Assembly: GCF_019042245.1 (NCBI RefSeq)
Contig: NZ_JAHQCX010000029.1
Span: 1-60,651 of the forward strand
Direction: 5' to 3'
Length of the DNA stretch: 60,651 bases
From: Diplocloster modestus
GTDB taxonomy: Bacteria; Bacillota; Clostridia; Lachnospirales; Lachnospiraceae
Shown: positions 36,504-44,382 of the stretch, piece by piece
Layout of the letters: each line of letters begins with the position of its first letter
Numbering within the stretch: the first letter of the stretch is position 1
Program-made: the position numbers and the translations under genes
Notes under the pieces: generated by a model
What the model was told of the DNA's origin: nothing
The model's input: the letters and a program-made list of their open reading frames with translations, nothing else
Databases searched by the model: none

Positions 36504-37964
36504 ATGGACAGAAAAGGTTATCTGCGGGAGATCGAGAAGGTTATCGCACAGGGACCGTACAGGGATTCCTGGGAATCCCTGTGTGAGCACCCGATGCCGG
36601 ACTGGTACCGGAAAGCGAAATTTGGTATCTTTATCCACTGGGGCGTGTACAGCGTACCTGAATTTGGCAGCGAGTGGTACCCGCGGCATATGTATAAGGA
36701 GAATTCTAGGGAAAACAGATACCATTTGAAAAAATATGGTGCGTTAAACAAATTTGGATATAAGGATTTTATTCCTGAATTCCGGGCTGAGAATTTTCAG
36801 GCGGACGAGTGGGGAGAGCTGTTTCAGGCTGCGGGGGCCCGTTTTATCGTTCCGGTGGGAGAACACCACGATGGATTCCAGATGTATGGCAGCGGACTGT
36901 CCCGCTGGAATGCGGTTCAGATGGGGCCGAAAAGGGATATCCTGGGAGAGTTAAAAGAGCAGGCCGGAAAGCGGGGAATGATGTTCGGCGCATCGTCCCA
37001 CCGGGCGGAACACTGGTGGTTTTTCAATCAGGGGAGGCTTCACGGTGACACGGATGTGTGTGATCCGGAGTATCAGGAACTGTACGGTCCGGCGGCCGGT
37101 ATCACCAGGGATCAGGACAGCCTGTACGATAACCCGCCGGATGAAGCTTTCCTGGAAGACTGGCTGTTGCGGACCTGTGAGATGGTGGACCGCTATCGGC
37201 CGGGGCTGCTGTATTTTGACTGGTGGATCCAGGTGAGTGCCTTCAAACCCTATCTTAGAAAGTTCGCTGCCTACTATTATAACAGAAGTTATGAATGGGG
37301 ACTTCAGACCGCCATCGCCGCAAAATTCGACAGTTATGTACACGGCAGCGCGGTGAAGGATGTGGAGCGGGGAAAGCTCGGCGGCATTTCACCGGATTTC
37401 TGGCAGAGCGATACTTCTACGGCACGGAATTCCTGGTGCTATACAAAGGACAGTATTTACAAGCCCTCCGAAGAAATCCTGTGGGACCTGATCGACGTGG
37501 TGAGTAAGAATGGGGCACTGCTGCTGAATATAGGACCGAAGGCGGACGGTACGATAACAGAAGAGGAACGGATGATTCTGAAGGATATCGGCGCCTGGCT
37601 TGCGATAAACGGGGAGGCAGTCTATGGGACAACCTACTGGAAGATCTACGGGGAAGGACCCACGCAGATGAAGGAAGGCCATTTTCAGGATCAGCAGGCG
37701 CCCGTATTTACCCCAGAAGATATACGGTTTACCGCCAGGGCTAACTATATCTATGCTATTGTGATGAGATGGCCGGTGGACGGTATCGTCCGGATCCATT
37801 CTCTGGGGCGCGGAGCCGGTTATCTGGCCAGTACCATAAGAAATATCCGGGTGCTGGGGCAGGAATGCAGCCCGTTGTATGAATATCGCGGGGACTGGCT
37901 GGAAGTCACAACCGGGCTTAAGGAGTTAAAGCTGCCGGTGATTCTGAAAATCGAGATCGAGTGA
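36504..37964 (+). CDS. GH29 alpha-L-fucosidase
   Basis: This 486-residue cytoplasmic enzyme removes alpha-linked L-fucose from imported glycans. The family start FGIFIHWGVYSVP is at residues 40-52, the active-site histidines H121-H122 are in GEHHDGF, and the nucleophile is D239 in LLYFDWW. A C-terminal beta-sandwich follows (LLNIGPKADGTI marks the end of the barrel). There is no signal peptide, so hydrolysis happens after uptake. It is followed by a sulfatase, suggesting that the natural substrate is sulfated as in mucin O-glycans. Confidence 0.93.
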   Translation: MDRKGYLREIEKVIAQGPYRDSWESLCEHPMPDWYRKAKFGIFIHWGVYSVPEFGSEWYPRHMYKENSRENRYHLKKYGALNKFGYKDFIPEFRAENFQADEWGELFQAAGARFIVPVGEHHDGFQMYGSGLSRWNAVQMGPKRDILGELKEQAGKRGMMFGASSHRAEHWWFFNQGRLHGDTDVCDPEYQELYGPAAGITRDQDSLYDNPPDEAFLEDWLLRTCEMVDRYRPGLLYFDWWIQVSAFKPYLRKFAAYYYNRSYEWGLQTAIAAKFDSYVHGSAVKDVERGKLGGISPDFWQSDTSTARNSWCYTKDSIYKPSEEILWDLIDVVSKNGALLLNIGPKADGTITEEERMILKDIGAWLAINGEAVYGTTYWKIYGEGPTQMKEGHFQDQQAPVFTPEDIRFTARANYIYAIVMRWPVDGIVRIHSLGRGAGYLASTIRNIRVLGQECSPLYEYRGDWLEVTTGLKELKLPVILKIEIE

Positions 37965-38056
37965 TAGAGAATGATGTTTCGAGTGAGAAGGACAGCTTAG
38001 CTAAGTAACGGAGAAAATTTGTGCGGCCAGCTAAGGCTGCGGAAATGGAGATTGTA

Positions 38057-39574
38057 ATGAAGAAGAAAAATGTGGCGGTGATCCTGTGCGATCAGCTGCG
38101 GCTGGACCATTTATCCTGCTATGGTGCAAAAGATACGTACACCCCAAATATCGACCGGCTGGCAAAGGAGGGAGTGATGTTTACGAACGCTGTGACCGCT
38201 TCACCGGTGTGTGCCCCGGCCAGGGCTTCTATGATGACCGGCAGGTATGTCAGCGACCATCAGGTGTGGACCAATGATGTGCCGTTTCGTGAAGGGATCG
38301 AATGTCTGCCGGCCAGGGTGAACGCACTGGGCTACCGGACCGGATGTTTTGGAAAGCTGCATCATTATCCGGCCAGAGATGCCAAAGGATTCCAGACTGC
38401 ATATCAGATGGAAGAAAACAGACTGGGGGAACAGGAGGATTACCTTCTGTGGCTGAAAGAGAAGATTATGGATGAGGCTGCGTCAACCGCGCAGGCAGTG
38501 GAATTTGCTAAGCTGGATGTATTTCCGGAAAAAGACGGCTGTTTCCCGTTCGGACGGGATCTGTATTATGAAAACTGGATTGCGGACCGGGCGATGGAAT
38601 TCATGAAGGACACAGACACTCCTTTTTTTGCCTGGATTTCCTTCCAGGGTCCCCACACGCCGCTGGATCCATTTCCGGAAGTCTATGAAGGCAGAGAACA
38701 GCCAACAGCCGATCTGCACCTGGATTATGATCCTCCCTGCGAGGTGGCCCGTTACCGGAAATACCGGCTGGACGGCCATTTTACGGAGGAGGAGCATCGG
38801 GAGTACCGGAAGAAATATGGGTGCCTGGTGGAAGAGATTGACTGCCAGGTAGGGAGACTGATCCGCCATCTGGAGGAGCAGGGGCTGTATGAGGACACCC
38901 TGATCCTGTTCTTTGCGGACCACGGCGACCTGTGCGGGGATTACGGGATGCGCCAGAAGGGGCCGTTTCTGTACGGGGCGCAGTTAGATATCCCGCTGAT
39001 CGTGGCACATCACCCGGATCTGCCGCGGGGAGAAGTCTGTGAGGAGCTTACGAGCAATCTGGATATCGGTGCGACGGTCCTGGCATATATGGGGGATGAG
39101 AAGCCGTTTGGGTATTCCAGGGATATGGCGGCACTGTACCAAAAGCCTAGGCTTCGCAGAGAGGTGATCTACAGTGAGTTCTGCGACAGCGCGAAGATCG
39201 TGGTGGACCGGGAATACCGGTTTGTCTATTATCCGTTTTCCGGCGAATGTGAACTGGTGCGTAATACAGAGGAAATGTGTCCGCTCCAGGAAAAGCCGGA
39301 GTATTATCCGGTGGTACGGCGTATGTTAGAACATGTGATTGATTTTATGATCCTTGCGAAGGGGGCGCGTATCGAAGCCCAGGATCTGACGCCCGGGGTA
39401 CAGGAAGGGCTGAGTAAGAAACTGCCTGGTTATCAGTCCCAGGTTCCACTGGCATTTCCCATACAGACCGAGACGCAGATCGGGAATCTGAAGGCCGCGG
39501 GGCTTAACTGGAGTTATAATGAGTTCTGCAGAAGCAGGAGATTAGAACGGTCGTACGGCGCCTACTGGGAATAA
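38057..39574 (+). CDS. formylglycine-dependent sulfatase (S1 family)
   Basis: This 505-residue hydrolase removes sulfate esters. I chose the ATG at 38057 after GGAGATTG; a GTG at 38021 would add 12 unlikely residues. D12 in LCDQLR and C52 in the CxPxR motif CAPAR (52-56) are the metal ligand and the Cys that must be oxidised to formylglycine by an anaerobic sulfatase-maturing enzyme, not encoded here. FADHGDLCGDYGM near residue 290 is another family block. There is no signal peptide, implying action on imported sugar. A 92-base spacer separates it from the fucosidase. Confidence 0.9.
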   Translation: MKKKNVAVILCDQLRLDHLSCYGAKDTYTPNIDRLAKEGVMFTNAVTASPVCAPARASMMTGRYVSDHQVWTNDVPFREGIECLPARVNALGYRTGCFGKLHHYPARDAKGFQTAYQMEENRLGEQEDYLLWLKEKIMDEAASTAQAVEFAKLDVFPEKDGCFPFGRDLYYENWIADRAMEFMKDTDTPFFAWISFQGPHTPLDPFPEVYEGREQPTADLHLDYDPPCEVARYRKYRLDGHFTEEEHREYRKKYGCLVEEIDCQVGRLIRHLEEQGLYEDTLILFFADHGDLCGDYGMRQKGPFLYGAQLDIPLIVAHHPDLPRGEVCEELTSNLDIGATVLAYMGDEKPFGYSRDMAALYQKPRLRREVIYSEFCDSAKIVVDREYRFVYYPFSGECELVRNTEEMCPLQEKPEYYPVVRRMLEHVIDFMILAKGARIEAQDLTPGVQEGLSKKLPGYQSQVPLAFPIQTETQIGNLKAAGLNWSYNEFCRSRRLERSYGAYWE

Positions 39575-39590
39575 AACCGCTGGGATACGA

Positions 39591-39731
39591 TCATGCAGGG
39601 GCGGCGGATTGTGACTGCGGAAGCTCCAGCTGTTCGGGTTCCGGAAGCTGTGGCGCCAGCTGTTCCAGCTGTGCTTCTGCTGAATAATTGATATTTGTTA
39701 TCAGTAATTTATACGAATAAAATCTGGGTTT
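39591..39731. other. low-complexity patch with protein-like frames on both strands
   Basis: Between the sulfatase and the kinase a repetitive AGCTGTTCC-like patch (39601-39692) reads on the plus strand as a Cys/Ser/Gly-rich tail with seven cysteines ending at a TAA, but that frame has no ATG, GTG or TTG start after its last upstream stop. On the minus strand an open stretch follows the kinase's TAG and a TAA and reads as a Glu/Gln/Leu/Pro-rich tail ending in SAAPA. It may be debris of a lost gene end. I cannot support a gene. Confidence 0.3.
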
Positions 39732-39737
39732 TTATGG

Positions 39738-40640
39738 CTAAAGCATCAAGCGGATCGCAAGGCCCCCTGCCGTCATCTCCGCCGATATCTGGCCATCCAG
39801 TTTCACAGTCAGTAATTTGACAACGGCAAGTCCTAATCCGCTGCTGCCGCTGTGCCTGGAGGTATCTCCTGTATAGAATCGTTCAAATATTCTCGCCGTA
39901 TCCAGATCCAAATCTTCGGATACCGTATTTTCAATGCAGAAAAGAATCCTTCCCTTTTCGTCCTGGGAAAGACGGATTCTTATTATCCCGGCGGTATACC
40001 GTATCGCGTTTGTCAGCAGGTTTTGAAAGATCCGCTCGGTCATATCGCGGTCAGATAATATAAAAATGGAGTGATCCGGCAGTATCATATCCGGACAGAT
40101 GCCTCTGCTTTCCATAGCAGGGGCATTTTCCGTGAGCAGATCGATCAGCAGGTTGGAAAGGTTGATTCGTTCTTTCCGGGGGGTTACCTGATCGGAATCC
40201 AGAACAGAAAGGTCATAAAAAGCGCCGATGAATTCCTTCATCCGCTCCGCTTTATGCAGAACCGTCTCTATCCGCTGGTATTGCTCCGGTGTCAAGTCAG
40301 ACTTTTGCAGCAGCTGCAGATGTCCGAGAATGACCGTCAGCGGAGTTCGCAGGTCGTGAGAAATATTCGCAATCGATTCCTTCAGATGTTCTTCATGACG
40401 CAGAGCCTGGGCAACTGTATAGCGCTGCCGGGTATGGTACCGGTTCAATACGCCTGCCAGCTTCTCCAGGTCGCGGTCCATCAGGGAAATATCCAGCATC
40501 TTATCCGAAGCGCCGCCGGCCAGATCACACATCTGTCTGTTCAGATGGCGGATCTGCATTTTCAGCATAAGGTGCCTGCGCAGGAGCGAAAACAGCAGTA
40601 AAGAAAGAACAACAATGATAAACGTGTCTATATCGGCCAC
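39738..40640 (-). CDS. OmpR-partner sensor histidine kinase (peptide-sensing type)
   Basis: This 300-residue kinase has only one N-terminal membrane helix (about residues 5-22) and no extracellular domain. It has the HisKA motif NISHDLRTPL with H95, N-box segment QNLLTNAIRYT and GSSGLGLAVVK. Small intramembrane-sensing kinases of this kind accompany peptide-antibiotic ABC transporters and usually sense through them. It is the last gene of the operon regulator-ATPase-permease-permease-kinase, 12 bases after the second permease. Confidence 0.88.
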   Translation of the reverse strand: MADIDTFIIVVLSLLLFSLLRRHLMLKMQIRHLNRQMCDLAGGASDKMLDISLMDRDLEKLAGVLNRYHTRQRYTVAQALRHEEHLKESIANISHDLRTPLTVILGHLQLLQKSDLTPEQYQRIETVLHKAERMKEFIGAFYDLSVLDSDQVTPRKERINLSNLLIDLLTENAPAMESRGICPDMILPDHSIFILSDRDMTERIFQNLLTNAIRYTAGIIRIRLSQDEKGRILFCIENTVSEDLDLDTARIFERFYTGDTSRHSGSSGLGLAVVKLLTVKLDGQISAEMTAGGLAIRLML

Positions 40641-40652
40641 CTTCCTTCCCTG

Positions 40653-41390
40653 TCATTTTAAATCACATTTACAAAATATCCCCCAGGACACGCTTAACAG
40701 TACCGCCATCCAGACGGCGGCTACCAGGAAAGCGGGAACGGTAAGAAAACCGGGTATGATGAGGGCTTCCCGGATTTGAAATGTAGGTAAAAAGGAAACC
40801 GGGAGTTTTAACATCAGGCCATAACCCAAATACAGGCTGAGTACAAAGGTGACAACAGCCGTGACCGCCACAGCTTTTGCCGCATTTTGAAAACAGCAGC
40901 ATAAAAATATGGCGATCAGAAAAACCGCGCTGTTCAGCATAAAAGAATAGAAGACAGCTTTGCTGACATGGTAAAGAAACAGATCTTCGCTGGCAATCCC
41001 GAATCTAGAGAACTCACGGATACAGCCGGAGACCGGATAGACAAGCGCCATGAGGTTAAACGCCGCCAGATAGGAGACGACCTTACTGATGAAAATCTGC
41101 CTGCGGGTATGTCCTGCGCAAACTTCCTGGCTCAGAGTCCGGCAGGAAAATTCCTGTCCAAAAATCAGCGCAGCAATACTGGAGATAAAAATGAGGAGAA
41201 AGGTAGAATCGTAGACCATCCCGTTAAAAATATCAGTGAGAGACGTGGCTGCTCCGCCCGAAGGCCCCATCACCTCCGGGACATAAGTTTCTGCGGTCAT
41301 AAAACCAATCAAAAATACGCCCAGCATACCAAACCAGTAAGTCCGATTGCGTAACAGCTGGTACCTCTCCATTTTGAGTAAGTTGTTCAT
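40653..41390 (-). CDS. ABC-2 permease of peptide-immunity transporter, subunit 2
   Basis: This 245-residue membrane protein has about six helices and the ABC-2/lantibiotic-immunity pattern of an extracytoplasmic helix after TM1 and FGQEFSCRTLSQEVCAG before TM3. It is related to the neighbouring permease at 41404, so the two probably form a heterodimer like LanE/LanG. Its start follows AAGGAGGGAC, 13 bases after the first permease's stop. Confidence 0.85.
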   Translation of the reverse strand: MNNLLKMERYQLLRNRTYWFGMLGVFLIGFMTAETYVPEVMGPSGGAATSLTDIFNGMVYDSTFLLIFISSIAALIFGQEFSCRTLSQEVCAGHTRRQIFISKVVSYLAAFNLMALVYPVSGCIREFSRFGIASEDLFLYHVSKAVFYSFMLNSAVFLIAIFLCCCFQNAAKAVAVTAVVTFVLSLYLGYGLMLKLPVSFLPTFQIREALIIPGFLTVPAFLVAAVWMAVLLSVSWGIFCKCDLK

Positions 41391-41403
41391 ATTGGTCCCT
41401 CCT

Positions 41404-42099
41404 TTACTTCAGATCACAACGGCGGAAACTGACGTATGCCCCGGTATATAGGAGAATAATCCATAAGGCATCCACACAGAAAAACGCCGTTTTGGGAACC
41501 GCAGGTTCCTGCAAAGCCAGCAAACGGAGCTGTCCCATGGGTAAGACAGCGGCGAAGGCTTTCGAATGATCACTGTTCATCGCGAAAATCATCAGGAAAT
41601 AGATCGCCATAGGTACCGCTAAGGTTCTGCCGATATCCCGGAAAACAAAAGCGCAGAACAGGGGCAGCATACACATGGCAAGAACCGCTGAAAGGATAAC
41701 CGCTCCTTCGGCCAGAATATCGGTGATAAAACGGGTTTCCCCGTTCCTGATCACTCCAGCCAGGCCGTGGACGAGCAGCGGTAGGACCAGCAGGAATACA
41801 CAGGAAGCCAGGTATACGATTGTTTTCGCAAACAGCACGGTACTTCTTTTGTGGCCCGCGCTGATATAGCAGGGAAGGGTCTGTTCTGAGAAATCCTCAC
41901 CCACGAAGAGCGCCGCAAAGACGATGGCCAGGAAATAGAGCAGAGGTGTATTATAGAGGGATGCGTGAAACAGGCCGAAGACCAGCGGTTTACTGTCCAG
42001 CAGCAGAATGCTTCCCAGTATAAGGGAAAAAAGTGTCATTCCCCAAAAGCTGCGGCTGTGCATCAGTTTGTAAAATTCTGCCTTCAGAAGATCAGTCAT
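41404..42099 (-). CDS. ABC-2 permease of peptide-immunity transporter, subunit 1
   Basis: This 231-residue membrane protein has about six helices and VGEDFSEQTLPCYISAG, matching the equivalent segment of its partner. I prefer the ATG at 42099, preceded by AGGTGG and overlapping the ATPase gene end by eight bases; a GTG at 42111 would add four residues. Expulsion of a bacteriocin or cyclic peptide from the membrane is the likely role, from family comparison. Confidence 0.83.
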   Translation of the reverse strand: MTDLLKAEFYKLMHSRSFWGMTLFSLILGSILLLDSKPLVFGLFHASLYNTPLLYFLAIVFAALFVGEDFSEQTLPCYISAGHKRSTVLFAKTIVYLASCVFLLVLPLLVHGLAGVIRNGETRFITDILAEGAVILSAVLAMCMLPLFCAFVFRDIGRTLAVPMAIYFLMIFAMNSDHSKAFAAVLPMGQLRLLALQEPAVPKTAFFCVDALWIILLYTGAYVSFRRCDLK

Positions 42100-43015
42100 G
42101 GCTTTTTCCACCTACTTTGCTCAGAAAATAATCCTCCAGGGTATCGCCGGACAATGTCAGGCCGGTGACAAGCAGATGCGCGTCCGACAGAACCGCTGCG
42201 ACCTTTTCCAGGTCATCCAGGCAGTCATACAGACGGATCGTCCCATCCGGCATGAGCTGCAGCTGCTCGGTATCCAACCGGTCTTCCAGTACCAGCAAAG
42301 CTTTTTCCGTATCTTTCGTCCGTATGGCAATATGGCGCCTGCAGCGTTCATTCAGTTCACGGTCTGATAGTTCCTCGATAATTTTCCCGTTATCTATCAA
42401 AATAAACTCTGATGCGGTCTGATATAGTTCCTCCAGGATATGGCTGGATACCAGAATGGTTATGCCGTATTCTTTATTTAAGGCTTTCAAAAGATTTCGG
42501 ATCTCCACGATACCTGCGGGGTCCAGGCCGTTAACCGGTTCGTCCAGGATTAGAAACTCCGGCATATGCAAAAGAGCTGCGGCAATGCCCAGCCGCTGCC
42601 GCATTCCCAGCGAAAAATTCCGGACTCTCTTTTTTCCGGTTTCCTTTAATCCCACCAGATTCAGACAATGTTCTATAATGGCCTTATCCGGTATCCCGCG
42701 CTGGATGCGCTGCACTTCCAGGTTCTGCCGGGCAGTCAGACTGGGAAAAAGGGCGGGAGTTTCGATCATACAGCCGATCCGCTTTCGCTGTTCCTGCAAT
42801 TGGGAATCGCTGGATTTTCCCCATAGGGATAAGGTGCCGCTGTCAGGGAACGAAAGTCCGGTCACAAGCCTGAGAAGCGTGGTCTTGCCGGCGCCGTTCT
42901 GGCCAATAAAACCATATATTTTACCCTTCTCGATTTTCAGGTCTATGTGATCCAGGGCAATGGTCCGCTTATAGGTTTTTGTTAACGCCTGTGTTTCTAA
43001 AATAACAGAGCTCAT
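42092..43015 (-). CDS. ABC transporter ATPase (BcrA/LanF-like)
   Basis: This 307-residue ATPase has Walker A GQNGAGKTT (residues 38-46), signature FSLGMRQRLGIA, Walker B LILDEPVNGLDP and the C-terminal regulatory extension typical of bacitracin/lantibiotic-immunity ATPases. It starts at an ATG after AAGGAGGCT. A stem-loop at 43091-43127 separates it from the regulator gene upstream, so the transporter may also have its own inducible promoter in that gap. Confidence 0.9.
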   Translation of the reverse strand: MSSVILETQALTKTYKRTIALDHIDLKIEKGKIYGFIGQNGAGKTTLLRLVTGLSFPDSGTLSLWGKSSDSQLQEQRKRIGCMIETPALFPSLTARQNLEVQRIQRGIPDKAIIEHCLNLVGLKETGKKRVRNFSLGMRQRLGIAAALLHMPEFLILDEPVNGLDPAGIVEIRNLLKALNKEYGITILVSSHILEELYQTASEFILIDNGKIIEELSDRELNERCRRHIAIRTKDTEKALLVLEDRLDTEQLQLMPDGTIRLYDCLDDLEKVAAVLSDAHLLVTGLTLSGDTLEDYFLSKVGGKSHD

Positions 43016-43090
43016 AGGATCAGCCTCCTTCTATCCGTTAGTTTAAACGGTAAGCTTAAAGAATTCCTTAATTTTGTCTGAAAAACCATA

Positions 43091-43127
43091 AAGAAAGGAT
43101 TAAATAAAGTTGATTTAATTCTTTCTT
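43091..43127. other. stem-loop between regulator and transporter genes
   Basis: The arms 43091-43105 (AAGAAAGGATTAAAT) and 43113-43127 pair over 15 bp with one wobble. On the minus strand the stem is followed by ATGGTTTTTT, so it may partly end the regulator transcript. A CCGTT/AACGG inverted repeat at 43034-43049 could be an operator for the transporter genes. Confidence 0.5.
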
Positions 43128-43171
43128 TCATAGGGGCACTTACCTATGGAATAAAAAGAAAACTAAGGACC

Positions 43172-43858
43172 TCAGTCCTTAGCCCTATGCAAGCGATAAC
43201 CAATCCCCCAGACCGTATCAATGTATTCATCATCCGGGCAGACCGCTTTTATTTTATTGCGCAGATTGCTGATATGTACATTCAGCGTATTATCCTCGCT
43301 GAAATATTCAGCCTTCCATACACTTTGATACAGATTTGCTTTGGAAAAGATTTTATCCGGGTACTTCATCAGCAATTCCAGAATCGCGAATTCTTTGGCT
43401 GTCAGGATCAGTTCCTGACCCCTCAGGTGTGCTGTATTTTTATTGATATCTAAATTCAGATCTTTATATGCAAGGAGCTCCAACGGCCCGGCCTGGTATT
43501 GAATCCGCCGCAGGTTGCTTTCGATCCGGGCCAGCACCTCTTCCATGTCGAAAGGCTTCGTCATATAGTCATCGGCTCCCAGCCGCAGCAGATCAATCTT
43601 ACTCCGGGTGGTTTCTTTGGCGGAAAGTATGATGACCGGAACAGAGGACTGCTCTCGTATTCCGGCGAGAACCATATCGCCGCTCCGATAGGGGAGCATA
43701 AGGTCCAGCAGGACCAGATCTACCTGGTTATCCCGCATATAGTCTAAGACATGGAGCCCATTATAAAGGCTCTTGGTTTCATAAGCATTTTCCGTTAGAA
43801 AATCAGCCAGGAGCTTGTTTATCTCCAAATCATCTTCCACGATCAAAATTCGGTTCAA
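43172..43858 (-). CDS. OmpR/PhoB-family response regulator
   Basis: This 228-residue regulator starts at a TTG behind GGGGAGGG. The receiver domain has E8-D9-D10, phospho-acceptor D52 in LVLLDLMLP and the conserved Lys in YMTKPFD. The C-terminal winged helix carries LTAKEFAILELLM and the DNTLNVHISNLRNKI recognition helix. With the kinase at the operon's other end it probably induces the immunity transporter in response to a peptide antibiotic. Confidence 0.92.
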   Translation of the reverse strand: MNRILIVEDDLEINKLLADFLTENAYETKSLYNGLHVLDYMRDNQVDLVLLDLMLPYRSGDMVLAGIREQSSVPVIILSAKETTRSKIDLLRLGADDYMTKPFDMEEVLARIESNLRRIQYQAGPLELLAYKDLNLDINKNTAHLRGQELILTAKEFAILELLMKYPDKIFSKANLYQSVWKAEYFSEDNTLNVHISNLRNKIKAVCPDDEYIDTVWGIGYRLHRAKD

Positions 43859-44006
43859 TCGTTATCCCTCCCCGCCTTCATCAATGAAAATGATTATACA
43901 CCGTTTTTTCATGAATCACAATGCAGGCGCGTTAGATTTTCCGGAGTTTCCCTGGGTGAGCGCTGCCTCCTGCCCGATTGTATTGATTTGTAAGTGCGTG
44001 ATATAT

Positions 44007-44027
44007 GCCCCAAATAATTCCTGGGGC
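44007..44027. other. small hairpin between RNA candidate and regulator gene
   Basis: GCCCCA (44007-44012) pairs with TGGGGC (44022-44027) around a nine-base AT-rich loop. On the minus strand it lies after the RNA candidate at 44051-44204 and could end it, but no T run follows. Confidence 0.4.
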
Positions 44028-44050
44028 AATTCTTTTGGATATAATCTGTT

Positions 44051-44204
44051 CCCCCCCACGGAACCCCCCGGAGAGACTGTCCGAAAACCAGGCGCAGCCC
44101 GCCAGGGAGAGCGGTGTCTATGGGCCTCTTCCTCACTTAAGGCTGTTACCCGGTTAAATCTAAATGAAATCGGACCCGTCCGGTTGTGGACCGCTACGGC
44201 GGGG
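44051..44204 (-). ncRNA. candidate rod-shaped structured RNA
   Basis: This GC-rich part of a 523-base gap (43859-44382) has colinear, nested complementary blocks: 44051-44055/44201-44204, 44056-44059/44186-44189, 44062-44065/44182-44185, 44070-44072/44179-44181, 44079-44084/44170-44175, 44086-44092/44149-44155 and 44095-44099/44141-44145. The result is one long hairpin with a one-sided 14-base bulge (44156-44169). A wobble in the 44086/44155 helix is stable only if the minus strand is transcribed. The shape recalls 6S RNA, but I cannot assign a family. Open frames across it are probably accidental. No clear promoter is visible. Confidence 0.4.
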
Positions 44205-44382
44205 TGCATTCCTTTTCGTCAAAGTATGGTAAGTTTGTTTTGCAATTGTCTGTTTGAGCGAACTGACGATTCAATACAATTTTCGTTCGTTTCATACAAA
44301 GATATCCTTTTTGGGGGAACAGTGTCTTATTCTGTACTTGTATACCGATGAGAAGCACATAAAGATTGAAAAAGGAGAATGT

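Noticed and set aside
35802..36725. 307-codon minus-strand open frame
   Set aside because: It is antisense to the second permease and the start of the fucosidase, both clear family members.
44051..44250. Riboswitch or T-box leader for the regulator gene
   Set aside because: None of the conserved cores I know (T-box, B12 box, TPP, FMN, lysine, SAM, M-box) is visible, so I kept it only as an unassigned structured RNA candidate.
43815..44351. Long open frames on both strands around 43815-44351
   Set aside because: They cross the start of the regulator gene or a GC-rich self-complementary block, lack ribosome binding sites and resemble no family; a structured RNA explains the region better.
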